Source: JAHIKV01 sp965195225
GTDB lineage: Bacteria > Planctomycetota > Planctomycetia > Pirellulales > Thermoguttaceae
Direction of reading: 5' to 3'
Assembly (NCBI GenBank): GCA_965195225.1
Contig: CBDAFL010000188.1
Span: forward strand, 1 to 64,000
Length of the DNA stretch: 64,000 nt
Shown here: one piece after another, positions 7,348-14,255 of the stretch
How the letters are laid out: each line of letters begins with the position of its first letter
How positions within the stretch are numbered: the first letter of the stretch is position 1
Notes under the pieces: model-generated
What the model saw: only the letters and a program-made list of their open reading frames with translations
What the model was told of the DNA's origin: nothing
The model's database searches: none
Made by a program: the position numbers and the translations under genes

Positions 7348-8532
7348 ATGCGAAAAATTCTGCTGAGTCTGTTGCTGGTCGGGCTGATGGCCCTGCCGGC
7401 GTTCGGCCAATGTGGGCCGTGGGGTTGCCCGGTTCAGCGGCAGCCGGCCCCGCGAGTGAAAATCAAGGAGAAGACGAAGTTCAAGCGGCCGATCCCGGCA
7501 TGGCGATACGAGCGGGCCGTGGGCCATCGGGCCGCGGTCGTGCGGGTCTATTGCAAAACCGGGGGTGGCACTGGCTTAGCCAGCGCCACACGGTGGTCGA
7601 AAGGGTCCGGCGTACTGGTCCGTTGGGGAAAGCGCGTGGTTGTGATTACTGCACGACACGTCGTCAAAGACGCCAAGACCATCTTTGTCGATTTCTTTAA
7701 CCGCCGCCGACATCGGGCAAGGGTACTCAGAATTGACGCGCGATGGGACTGTGCCGTGTTGGACATCGAAGGGTGCCACTGGCTTAGCCAGTGCCACGCC
7801 GATGGGATTGAGCCGGCTCGAATGGCCTTCGGCGCGGACGCTACGTTCCACGACGGCGACCGGCTGGAGTCTTGCGGCTATGGGCCGGACGGCAAGCTGG
7901 CAGTCAATATCGGCTTGTTCAAGGGCTACCGGCGCTCGAGCGCAGCGAAGGACGGCCCGGACGATTGGATGGTCATAAGCGGCCACGCCCGGCAGGGCGA
8001 CAGCGGCGGGCCGGTGTTCGATCGGCAAGGCCGCGTGGTCGGTGTGCTTTGGGGAACCGATGGCCGGGAGGTCGTCTGCGTCCAGCCCGGCCGGATTCAC
8101 GTCATGCTGGACGGAGTGATTGCGGAGCAGCTTGCGATTATGAACCGCCGGCCGACCCCGCCCGCGCTCGGCCCGCTGGAACCGGTGAACCTGGGGAGGC
8201 GGGAGGCCGGAGACGGGAGGCCGGAGGAAGAAAACCCTACAGCCTATAGCCTACAGCCTACAGCCGGCAAAAATCACACGCTCCTGCCGTGGCGCGGCAA
8301 GACCGAGGCCACGGACAAGGCTCAGGACGCTCGGATCGACAAGCTGATCGGGCTGATGGAAGGGCAGGTGCGGGTGAGGCCGGGTGGCACGGACGTTGAT
8401 GTGCAAGTCGGACGGCAACCGGCAAGGCCGCCTGCCACCAACGAGCGATCGCCATTGCTTGGTGGTCTGTGCGTCATTCTCGGCGTCGTTGGCGGATTTG
8501 TGATTTACTTTGCAACCCAAAAGGGAGAATAG
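7348..8532 (+). CDS. Secreted or membrane-anchored trypsin-like serine protease
   Basis: The 394-residue protein begins with a signal peptide (residues 1-20, cleavage after PAFG), so it acts outside the cytoplasm. The chymotrypsin-fold triad is complete: H104 (ITARHVV), D134 (RWDCAVLD) and S219 (GDSGGPVF). A C-terminal membrane segment at about 370-388 (CVILGVVGGFVIYF) would anchor it. Two copies of the CTGGCTTAGCCAG hairpin are translated in different frames, as GGTGLASAT near 73-81 and CHWLSQCH near 143-150. A heptad tract encodes part of the linker (about 283-306). None disturbs the triad. An AAGGAG ribosome site supports the ATG. Confidence 0.88.
   Translation: MRKILLSLLLVGLMALPAFGQCGPWGCPVQRQPAPRVKIKEKTKFKRPIPAWRYERAVGHRAAVVRVYCKTGGGTGLASATRWSKGSGVLVRWGKRVVVITARHVVKDAKTIFVDFFNRRRHRARVLRIDARWDCAVLDIEGCHWLSQCHADGIEPARMAFGADATFHDGDRLESCGYGPDGKLAVNIGLFKGYRRSSAAKDGPDDWMVISGHARQGDSGGPVFDRQGRVVGVLWGTDGREVVCVQPGRIHVMLDGVIAEQLAIMNRRPTPPALGPLEPVNLGRREAGDGRPEEENPTAYSLQPTAGKNHTLLPWRGKTEATDKAQDARIDKLIGLMEGQVRVRPGGTDVDVQVGRQPARPPATNERSPLLGGLCVILGVVGGFVIYFATQKGE
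7565..7589. repeat. In-frame hairpin repeat in the protease gene, copy 1
   Basis: GTGGCACTGGCTTAGCCAG with its pairing arm GCGCCAC. It is translated as GGTGLASAT just before the first protease strand. Confidence 0.9.
7772..7797. repeat. In-frame hairpin repeat in the protease gene, copy 2
   Basis: A near-perfect palindrome around CTGGCTTAGCCAG, read in a different frame from copy 1 to give CHWLSQCH. Confidence 0.9.
8191..8265. repeat. Heptad tract inside the protease linker
   Basis: GGGAGGCCGGAG-like units are followed by AGCCTAC/AGCCTAT heptamers. The tract is translated within the low-complexity linker before the C-terminal membrane segment. Confidence 0.8.
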
Positions 8533-8533
8533 A

Positions 8534-8905
8534 ATGGATACGTTACCAGTTGTGTGGCAATACGCGATCCTGGGGGCCATTGCCCTAGCGGCAACGCTGG
8601 TCGGACTGTGGCTCTACAATCGCCGCGAAAAACGACGGAAGCACGCGTTAGAGCTAATGCGCATGATGGATCAATGGAGCCTTGACTGGTTCGCCGGGCT
8701 GTACGCCGACTATGCCGTTGGCGATTACTCTGGTCTGGCAAGCAGAATCAAGGAGGTCGTCCAGGCCGTCCGCAGCGACGAGGCGATGGTGGCCAAACTG
8801 GGCGAGGTCGCCAAGAAGGTCGCCACCTACTACGCCTCCAACGACTCCACCAAGGCGGCGGAATTGATCGCAATTTTGCGGGCCGGAAACGCGAAACCGC
8901 AATAG
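8534..8905 (+). CDS. Small single-TM protein of the phage-like module
   Basis: The 123-residue protein has one membrane segment (about residues 8-26, WQYAILGAIALAATLVGLWL), then a basic stretch and a helical cytoplasmic domain with no family motif I recognise. The ATG at 8534 lies just after the protease stop with an AAGGGAGA ribosome site, so it is translated with the protease and may be its membrane partner. Confidence 0.7.
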   Translation: MDTLPVVWQYAILGAIALAATLVGLWLYNRREKRRKHALELMRMMDQWSLDWFAGLYADYAVGDYSGLASRIKEVVQAVRSDEAMVAKLGEVAKKVATYYASNDSTKAAELIAILRAGNAKPQ

Positions 8906-9003
8906 GCTTCAGGCTGGAGGCTGGAGGATTCGTTTTCCGCCTCTATCTCCAGCCTCCAGTCTCCAGTCTCCAGCCTCCAGCCTCCAGCCTAAAGTCTCCA
9001 GCC
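8906..9003. repeat. Heptad inverted-repeat spacer (CCTCCAG type)
   Basis: GGCTGGAGGCTGGAGG faces a long run of CCTCCAG/TCTCCAG heptamers. The tract fills the spacer up to the ATG of the next gene and leaves no recognisable ribosome site. Confidence 0.85.
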
Positions 9004-9300
9004 ATGACCACCGACGAAAACATTGCCATCGAACGGCTGCGCGACGAGTTGCACGAGTATCACGTGGACGTGCAACAACTGATTCAGCGTTGCGAGTCGT
9101 GCCGCACCGACGTGGAATGTTTGCAGGCCGACGTTTACGGTCTGCCGGGCAACAAGAAGCGGAATCCCGGCTTGATGGGCGAGGTGGCGGAACTTAGCGG
9201 CAGCCGAAGGCGGATGCTGCTTGCCATGCGCGGAGCCTGGCTCTTGCTCACCGCGATGGCCGGCGCGCTGGCAACCGCGATCGTGAAAACTTGGATCTAG
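9004..9300 (+). CDS. Holin/haemolysin XhlA-like small membrane protein
   Basis: The 98-residue protein has an N-terminal charged helix (about residues 1-45) and one C-terminal membrane segment (about 76-96, AWLLLTAMAGALATAIV). This layout matches XhlA-type phage haemolysins, which act with holins. Position among phage-type genes supports the comparison; the sequence alone is weak evidence. A Cys pair (RCESCRTDVEC) is unusual. No ribosome site is visible because the heptad tract reaches the start codon. Confidence 0.6.
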   Translation: MTTDENIAIERLRDELHEYHVDVQQLIQRCESCRTDVECLQADVYGLPGNKKRNPGLMGEVAELSGSRRRMLLAMRGAWLLLTAMAGALATAIVKTWI

Positions 9301-9368
9301 TTTTCAGTAGTCAGTTGTCAGTTATCAGTTCTTGACTGACCACTAACCACTAACCACTGACTACTGAC
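9301..9368. repeat. Heptad inverted-repeat spacer (CCACTAA type)
   Basis: CAGTAGTCAGTTGTCAGTTATCAG faces CTGACCACTAACCACTAACCA...CTGACTACTGAC. The unit is mainly CCACTAA/CAGTTAT and fills the spacer to the next ATG. Confidence 0.85.
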
Positions 9369-9974
9369 ATGAAAATCCGCGACCGGATCAAGGAGTTTCG
9401 TCGGGTGAAGGCCGGACTGTTGCGGCCACACCCTAACAACTGGCGGACCCACCCGCCGTCGCAGCAGGACGCCCTGCGCGGCGTACTGGCCGAGATCGGC
9501 TACGCCGGCGCGCTGTTGGCCCGCGAGTTGCCCGACGGTTCGCTGGAGTTGATCGACGGCCACCTCCGCGCCGAAACCACCCCGGACGCGGACGTGCCCG
9601 TATTGATTTTGGACCTCGACGAACGGGAAGCGAAAAAACTCCTGGCCGTGCTCGATCCGTTGGCCGCGATGGCCGAGTCGAACGACGAGGCGTTGGCCAA
9701 GCTGCTCGCACACGTCGAGACCGAAAGCGACGCCGTGCAAGCGATGCTGGACGAAATGTTGGGCAACCACGACGCCCTGGAGGGTGGATCGGGTGGCGAT
9801 GGCATTTTGCCAGTGCCCGAACACAACACTGGCGAGACGCCAGTGCCACCCCGCGACCTTGACATTCCCGAGGCCTTTCAGGTCGTCGTCGAATGCCGCG
9901 ACGAGAACCAGCAGCGAACCGTCTTCGAGCGTTTGACCGGCGAGGGATTCGAGTGCCGGCTGTTGACGCTGTGA
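9369..9974 (+). CDS. ParB/sulfiredoxin-like N-domain protein
   Basis: The 201-residue protein has a ParB-N fold signature: LRPHPNNWRTHP near residue 18, then ELIDGHLRAE near 60-69, the position of the ParB nucleotide-binding box. There is no ParB DNA-binding middle domain. Such domains occur in phage packaging neighbourhoods, often next to terminase or methylase genes. Near residues 140-160 (GDGILPVPEHNTGETPVPP) the protein is encoded by a two-hairpin repeat. Its exact role is unknown. The heptad spacer leaves no clear ribosome site. Confidence 0.75.
   Translation: MKIRDRIKEFRRVKAGLLRPHPNNWRTHPPSQQDALRGVLAEIGYAGALLARELPDGSLELIDGHLRAETTPDADVPVLILDLDEREAKKLLAVLDPLAAMAESNDEALAKLLAHVETESDAVQAMLDEMLGNHDALEGGSGGDGILPVPEHNTGETPVPPRDLDIPEAFQVVVECRDENQQRTVFERLTGEGFECRLLTL
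9791..9852. repeat. Two-hairpin repeat inside the ParB-like gene
   Basis: GGTGGCGATGGCATTTTGCCA and CACTGGCGAGACGCCAGTG hairpins are enclosed by an outer GGGTGG/CCACCC pair. The same composite element occurs in a spacer at 46213-46280. Here it is translated in frame. Confidence 0.85.
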
Positions 9975-9984
9975 GAAACAAATG

Positions 9985-10075
9985 ACCAAGGTTCAAGGTC
10001 AAAGGTTCAAGGTTCAAGACTCGAAGTTTGACCTTGAACCTTGAACCTTTGGCCTTGAACCTTTGACCTTTCATT
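9985..10075. repeat. Heptad inverted-repeat spacer (GGTTCAA type)
   Basis: AAGGTTCAAGGTCAAAGG... faces TTGAACCTTGAACCTTTGG, built from GGTTCAA heptamers on both arms. It fills the spacer between the ParB-like and ABC-GNAT genes. Confidence 0.88.
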
Positions 10076-10078
10076 CCC

Positions 10079-11206
10079 ATGCCAAAGATCGACATCGAAG
10101 TAAACTGCCCCGTGTTCGACTCGTTCCGCGTGCGGCAGATCGGCGGGATGTTCGACGTGCCGCCGGCCAAACGCGCCTCGCAGCGGTTCGGCGTCGAAGT
10201 GCCGGAATGGGTGCTTGAGGAGGGTGGATGGCAAATCGGCCTAATCGTCGGACCCTCGGGCAGTGGCAAGAGCACCATCGCCCGGGCAATGTTCGGCGAT
10301 CGGGTCTGTCGGCCCCGACAATGGCCGGCCGATCGGGCGGTGATCGACGGGTTCGAGGGTGGCACTGGCTTAGCCAGTGGCACGCAGCGGCCGACAAAGG
10401 AAATCACGCGGATGTTGACCGCCGTGGGATTCTCCTCGCCGCCAAGTTGGATCAAACCGTATCATGTGCTGAGTGGCGGTGAGCAGTTTCGCTGCGATCT
10501 GGCGAGAGCGTTAAGCAATGGCGGCACGGTCGTATTCGATGAGTTCACGAGCGTGGTGGACCGCACGGTCGCAAAGATAGGGTCGGCGGCCGTAGCGAGT
10601 GCCGTGCGCAAATCGGACGCCGATAGATTCGTTGCCGTGACGTGTCATTATGACGTACTGGAGTGGCTCGAGCCTGATTGGGTGCTCGATATGGCAACCG
10701 GTGCGGTTGCAAGGAGGCGTCTTCGGCGACCGCCGATCGAGCTTAAACTCTTTCGTTGCCGGCGCAGTGCGTGGCGGCTGTTTGCAAAACATCACTATCT
10801 GAGCGGCAAGCTGGCCCCCTTCGCCCGATGTTTTTTGGCCTTGTGGGAAGGCGAACCGGTGGCGTTCTGCGCCACGCTGAATCTGATCGGACGGAAGAAC
10901 CGCTGGCGGATCAGCCGCATCGTCACCTTGCCCGACTACCAGGGCATCGGCATCGGCACGGCCGTCGTCGAGGCGGTGGCCGACCTGCACCGGCACGAAG
11001 GACATCGGGTGAACGTCACGGCCAGCCATCCGTCGATGATCGCCCACTGCCGCCGCTCGCCGCTGTGGCGTGTCGTGAACGTCCGAAAGACCGGCTCACG
11101 CCGCATGGCCTGGCGGGAGAAAAACTATCGCGGCGCCGGCGGTCGGGCCGTCGTCTCGTTCGAGTACGTGGGAATGAGGGGAGAAGGAATGAGGGATGAA
11201 GGATGA
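10079..11206 (+). CDS. ABC-type ATPase fused to a GNAT acetyltransferase
   Basis: The 375-residue protein joins a soluble ABC ATPase to an acetyltransferase. ATPase motifs: Walker A GPSGSGKST near 58, signature LSGGEQFRCDLARAL near 130, Walker B VVFDEFTSVVD near 150, and a switch His in VTCHYDV near 184. From about 220 a GNAT domain follows with the acetyl-CoA motif RIVTLPDYQGIGIGTAVV near 282-299. There is no membrane segment. The architecture corresponds to COG2401. Sitting directly before the terminase genes suggests a packaging or DNA-linked role, but no function is established that I know of. A hairpin repeat encodes FEGGTGLASGTQ, and heptads encode the last residues (GMRGEGMRDEG). Confidence 0.85.
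   Translation: MPKIDIEVNCPVFDSFRVRQIGGMFDVPPAKRASQRFGVEVPEWVLEEGGWQIGLIVGPSGSGKSTIARAMFGDRVCRPRQWPADRAVIDGFEGGTGLASGTQRPTKEITRMLTAVGFSSPPSWIKPYHVLSGGEQFRCDLARALSNGGTVVFDEFTSVVDRTVAKIGSAAVASAVRKSDADRFVAVTCHYDVLEWLEPDWVLDMATGAVARRRLRRPPIELKLFRCRRSAWRLFAKHHYLSGKLAPFARCFLALWEGEPVAFCATLNLIGRKNRWRISRIVTLPDYQGIGIGTAVVEAVADLHRHEGHRVNVTASHPSMIAHCRRSPLWRVVNVRKTGSRRMAWREKNYRGAGGRAVVSFEYVGMRGEGMRDEG
10359..10383. repeat. In-frame hairpin repeat in the ABC-GNAT gene
   Basis: A near-perfect palindrome around CTGGCTTAGCCAG. It is translated as GGTGLASGT in the ATPase domain between Walker A and the signature. Confidence 0.9.
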
Positions 11207-11265
11207 GGGATGAGGGATGAGGGAACCGACAACTGACAACTGAATACTGAATGCTGAATACTAAT
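11172..11265. repeat. Heptad tracts (GATGAGG and CTGACAA types)
   Basis: GAGGGATGAAGGATGAGGGA-type units encode the ABC-GNAT C-terminus and continue past its stop. CTGACAACTGAATACTGAAT units follow, up to the small-terminase start. Confidence 0.82.
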
Positions 11266-11736
11266 ATGGGAAAACGCGGCAGACCACAGGTGCTCGACAA
11301 GGACAAACGCGACCGGATCGCGGCCGTTATCAGCGTCGGGTGCAGCCAAAGCGTGGCCGCCCAGTACGTCGGCTGCGCCCCCTCGACCATTCGGAGGACC
11401 GCCGAGCACGATCCGACGTTTGCCGAGAAACTTCGTCAGGCCAAGTGCAACGCGGAACTGAGCCTGATAAAAAATGTCCGCACCGCCGCCCAAAAAGAGC
11501 AGTATTGGCGCGCGGCCGCCTGGGCGCTGGAGCGAGGGTTCCCCGAGAAATACGCCCGACGCGGGCCGGACGTTATCACCATCGAACAGATCGGACTGCT
11601 GCTGGCCAAGTTCGCCGACATCTTCATCCAGGACGTGCCCGAGCAATACCGCAAGCAAATCGCAAAGAAGGCGGACGCGTTGGCCCGCGAACTGGGTATC
11701 GAGTTGAAACGGGAGGTGGAAGATGAAACGAGCTAG
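11266..11736 (+). CDS. Terminase small-subunit-like HTH protein
   Basis: The 156-residue protein starts with an HTH (about residues 14-45: DRIAAVISVGCSQSVAAQYV, then GCAPSTIRRT) and continues with helical segments as in small terminase subunits that recognise packaging sites. It overlaps the large terminase by 14 bp in the usual TerS-TerL order. An ATG at 11251 would add five repeat-encoded residues, so 11266 is preferred. Confidence 0.82.
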   Translation: MGKRGRPQVLDKDKRDRIAAVISVGCSQSVAAQYVGCAPSTIRRTAEHDPTFAEKLRQAKCNAELSLIKNVRTAAQKEQYWRAAAWALERGFPEKYARRGPDVITIEQIGLLLAKFADIFIQDVPEQYRKQIAKKADALARELGIELKREVEDETS

Positions 11737-13348
11737 CGCGTTGAAGGACGTTTGGCCGGTTGAACTCGAAACAGTGAGCCGGCTCGCGGCCATGTTCCGC
11801 GACGAGTATGCCCTGGGCCACGGCCGGGCGCGGCGATTGGCACGTCGCAACGGCTGCTCGCGGAACTTGTTGAACTGGGGCCAGAAATATCTACCGGACC
11901 ATTTCTCCCGGCCCCCGTCGATCATGCACCGCTGGCTGGCCGATCAGCTCGACGCCGCGCACACCGCGCGGGGAACCAAACTGAACGTGCTCGGACCGCG
12001 CGGCGGGGCAAAATCGACCATCGGCACGCTCTGCCTCCCGCTACGCGCGGCCGTCGAGTGTTGGGAACCGTACATCTGGATCGTCTCCGACACCAAACAT
12101 CAGGCCTGCGCACACCTGGAAAACATCAAGGCCGAACTGATCGAGAACCGGCGCTTGGCCGAGGATTTTCCGGCCGCCGCGGGGCGAGGACTCGTTTGGC
12201 GCGAAAACATGATCGTGCTCCGAAACGGAGTGACAATCGAGGCCCTGGGTACGGGCCAGCGCATCCGCGGACGACGCCGACGCCAGCACCGACCCACGCT
12301 GATCGTCTGCGACGACCTGCAAAACGACGGCCACATCGGCTCGGCTTTGCAGCGCGAACACTCGCGGAGTTGGTTCCACGGAACTCTGATAAATGCCGGC
12401 ACGGCGCGGACCAACCTGGTCAATCTGGCCACCGCGCTGCACCGCGAAGCGCTGGCGATGGAGTTGCACCGCACGCCCGGCTGGAACTCACGGCTGTTCA
12501 GGGCAATCGTCCGCTGGCCGAAGAACATGTCGCTCTGGCAGCAATGGGAGGCGATTTACACCGACATCGCCAAACCCCGTTACAAGGCCGCCGCTCGGGC
12601 GTTCTACGAGCAACACCGGCTGGCGATGCACTCCGGCGCGATACTGCTCTGGCCCGAGGTGGAAGACCTCTACACGCTGATGTGTATGAGGGTCGAAAAC
12701 GGACGGACCGCCTTCGAGCGGGAGAAGCAGAACTCGCCGGTCGATCCGGACAGGTGCGAATGGCCCGAGTCGTACTTCGACGAGTCGATCTGGTTCGAGC
12801 GTTGGCCGGCCGAAATGGCGGTGAAGACGATGGCCCTGGACCCGAGCAAGGGGAGCGATTCGCGCCGCGGCGATTACTCGGCGCTGGTCTCGCTGGGCGT
12901 TGACCGGCAGGGGATAATTTACGTCGAGGCGGACCTTCGACGGCGGCCCACCCCGGAAATGGTGGCCGACGGGGTCGAGCGGTTCCGCCGCTTTCGCCCC
13001 GACCTGTTCGGCGTCGAGACCAATCAGTTTCAGGAACTGCTGGCCGGTGAGTTCGAGAGTGAGTTCCGCCGCCAGGGCATCCTCGGCGCCCGGCCCACGC
13101 CGATCGACAACCACGTATCGAAACAGGTCCGCATCCGTCGGCTGGGTCCGTATCTGGCCTCGCGTCGGCTGCGGTTCCACGCCGGCACGCCCGGCACGCG
13201 GCTGTTGGTCGAGCAGCTCCAAGAGTTTCCGGTCGCCGATCACGACGACGGTCCGGACTCGCTCGAGATGGCGATCCGCTTGGCTGCCGAGTTGCTCCAC
13301 GGCCGCGTGGCCAACGACGGATTAGGCAACCGCCTGCCGGTTGGGTGA
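11723..13348 (+). CDS. Phage terminase large subunit
   Basis: TerL powers DNA packaging and cuts the genome. The 541-residue protein has Walker A GPRGGAKST (91-99), a coupling segment IVSDTKHQA, and Walker B LIVCDD (193-198). The RNase H-like nuclease acidic residues are visible at about 370 (MALDPSKG), 431 (GVETNQFQE) and 511 (DDGPDSLEMA). Both domains look intact with full family length. A GGGAGG ribosome site lies inside the small-subunit gene. Retained catalytic residues argue against simple decay. Confidence 0.93.
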   Translation: MKRASALKDVWPVELETVSRLAAMFRDEYALGHGRARRLARRNGCSRNLLNWGQKYLPDHFSRPPSIMHRWLADQLDAAHTARGTKLNVLGPRGGAKSTIGTLCLPLRAAVECWEPYIWIVSDTKHQACAHLENIKAELIENRRLAEDFPAAAGRGLVWRENMIVLRNGVTIEALGTGQRIRGRRRRQHRPTLIVCDDLQNDGHIGSALQREHSRSWFHGTLINAGTARTNLVNLATALHREALAMELHRTPGWNSRLFRAIVRWPKNMSLWQQWEAIYTDIAKPRYKAAARAFYEQHRLAMHSGAILLWPEVEDLYTLMCMRVENGRTAFEREKQNSPVDPDRCEWPESYFDESIWFERWPAEMAVKTMALDPSKGSDSRRGDYSALVSLGVDRQGIIYVEADLRRRPTPEMVADGVERFRRFRPDLFGVETNQFQELLAGEFESEFRRQGILGARPTPIDNHVSKQVRIRRLGPYLASRRLRFHAGTPGTRLLVEQLQEFPVADHDDGPDSLEMAIRLAAELLHGRVANDGLGNRLPVG

Positions 13349-13447
13349 GGGGCAAGGGACGAGGGGCGAGGGACGAGGGGTGAGGGGCGAGAGGTGAGGG
13401 CGGCGATTACTCCCCTCTCCCTTTGGGAGAGGGGCCGGGGGTGAGGG
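13349..13447. repeat. Heptad GGGACGA tract plus CTCCCTTTGGGAG hairpin
   Basis: GACGAGGGGCGAGGGACGAG-type units follow the TerL stop. They run into a CCCCTCTCCCTTTGGGAGAG hairpin of the same family as 6549, 15743 and 16445. Confidence 0.82.
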
Positions 13448-14190
13448 CGTTCGGCCTTTCACACTCCGCCCCTCCCAACTCCGTATTCGCTCCGTACCCA
13501 CTCCGTTCTTATCGCTCCGTACTCCGTACTCTCTTCGCCTTCCGTCCCCCTCCGCTCACGCCTTCCACCAACTACGCAGGCACATAGGAAGGATAAAGGG
13601 GGCGGGAGTCTTTATTTTTGACACAGGTAATTCGAGGGCCGTTCACGGTCCTTCCCGCGCAAGCGGTATTAGGCCCGGCGTTTACGCCGGGTTGGCGGAT
13701 GCACAGCCATATATGCTGTTCTGATTTTCGCATGTCACGCCCGTTTACGGGCGTCCTTCCCGTTGCGATTTAACGACGAGGAGGCCCGTGAACGGGCCTG
13801 ACAATCTCAATTGTCGCGTCCCCATTAACCCGGCGTGAACGCCGGGCCTAATACCGCCTGCGGCGGAAACGCCCGTAAACGGGCGTGGTTTGTTATCGCA
13901 CCTACCGTTTCAACTCGTGTGTAACAACGAGAGTAACGCCCTGGGGAACGTAGGATAGATTGCCAATCTGTCTCTTCGCCGCTCAACGATAATTTCGCAA
14001 GTGGCCTAAAAAGTAATCTGGAAATCCGGCCGCCGATGTTGTATACCGGTATGCAACGGCGGCGCATGCGGCAGCGCCGCGATGCTCGGTAACAACGGCT
14101 CCTAAAAGTGCCGGCCCTCGCCGGTGACTGCGATATCGGTTTTCTGTCTGGGAGTCTATAGATACCTGGTAGTGTGTCTCGCGATAATTC
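13448..14190. other. Intergenic region between terminase and portal genes
   Basis: This stretch holds no credible gene. It contains C-rich near-repeats (CTCCGTACTCCGTACTC), then a cluster of palindromes, then about 300 bp without recognisable structure. In tailed-phage maps terminase and portal are usually adjacent, so a 0.9 kb repeat-filled gap here is abnormal. Confidence 0.6.
13664..13886. repeat. Cluster of five short palindromes
   Basis: CCCGGCGTTTACGCCGGG, CGCCCGTTTACGGGCG, GGCCCGTGAACGGGCC, CCCGGCGTGAACGCCGGG and CGCCCGTAAACGGGCG occur within about 220 bp. GTATTAGGCCCGG and its inverse CCGGGCCTAATACC bound most of the block, so it is itself an inverted repeat. Confidence 0.85.
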
Positions 14191-14225
14191 GGTTGGGGCG
14201 GCAGTACAACTGCCACCCCAACACC
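14191..14225. repeat. GGGGCGGCAGTACAACTGCC palindrome
   Basis: GGTTGGGGCGGCAG pairs with CTGCCACCCCAACACC. It lies 30 bp before the portal start. A relative lies at 33957-33984. Confidence 0.75.
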
Positions 14226-14255
14226 TACGTCTTTCTTCCCATAGGAACCAACGCC

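Noticed and set aside
5323..13939. Possible attachment sites: TGTGTGACAACGAG near 5323 and TGTGTAACAACGAG near 13918
   Set aside because: The match is short and imperfect, lies in a terminator loop rather than the tRNA 3' end, and no integrase is seen.
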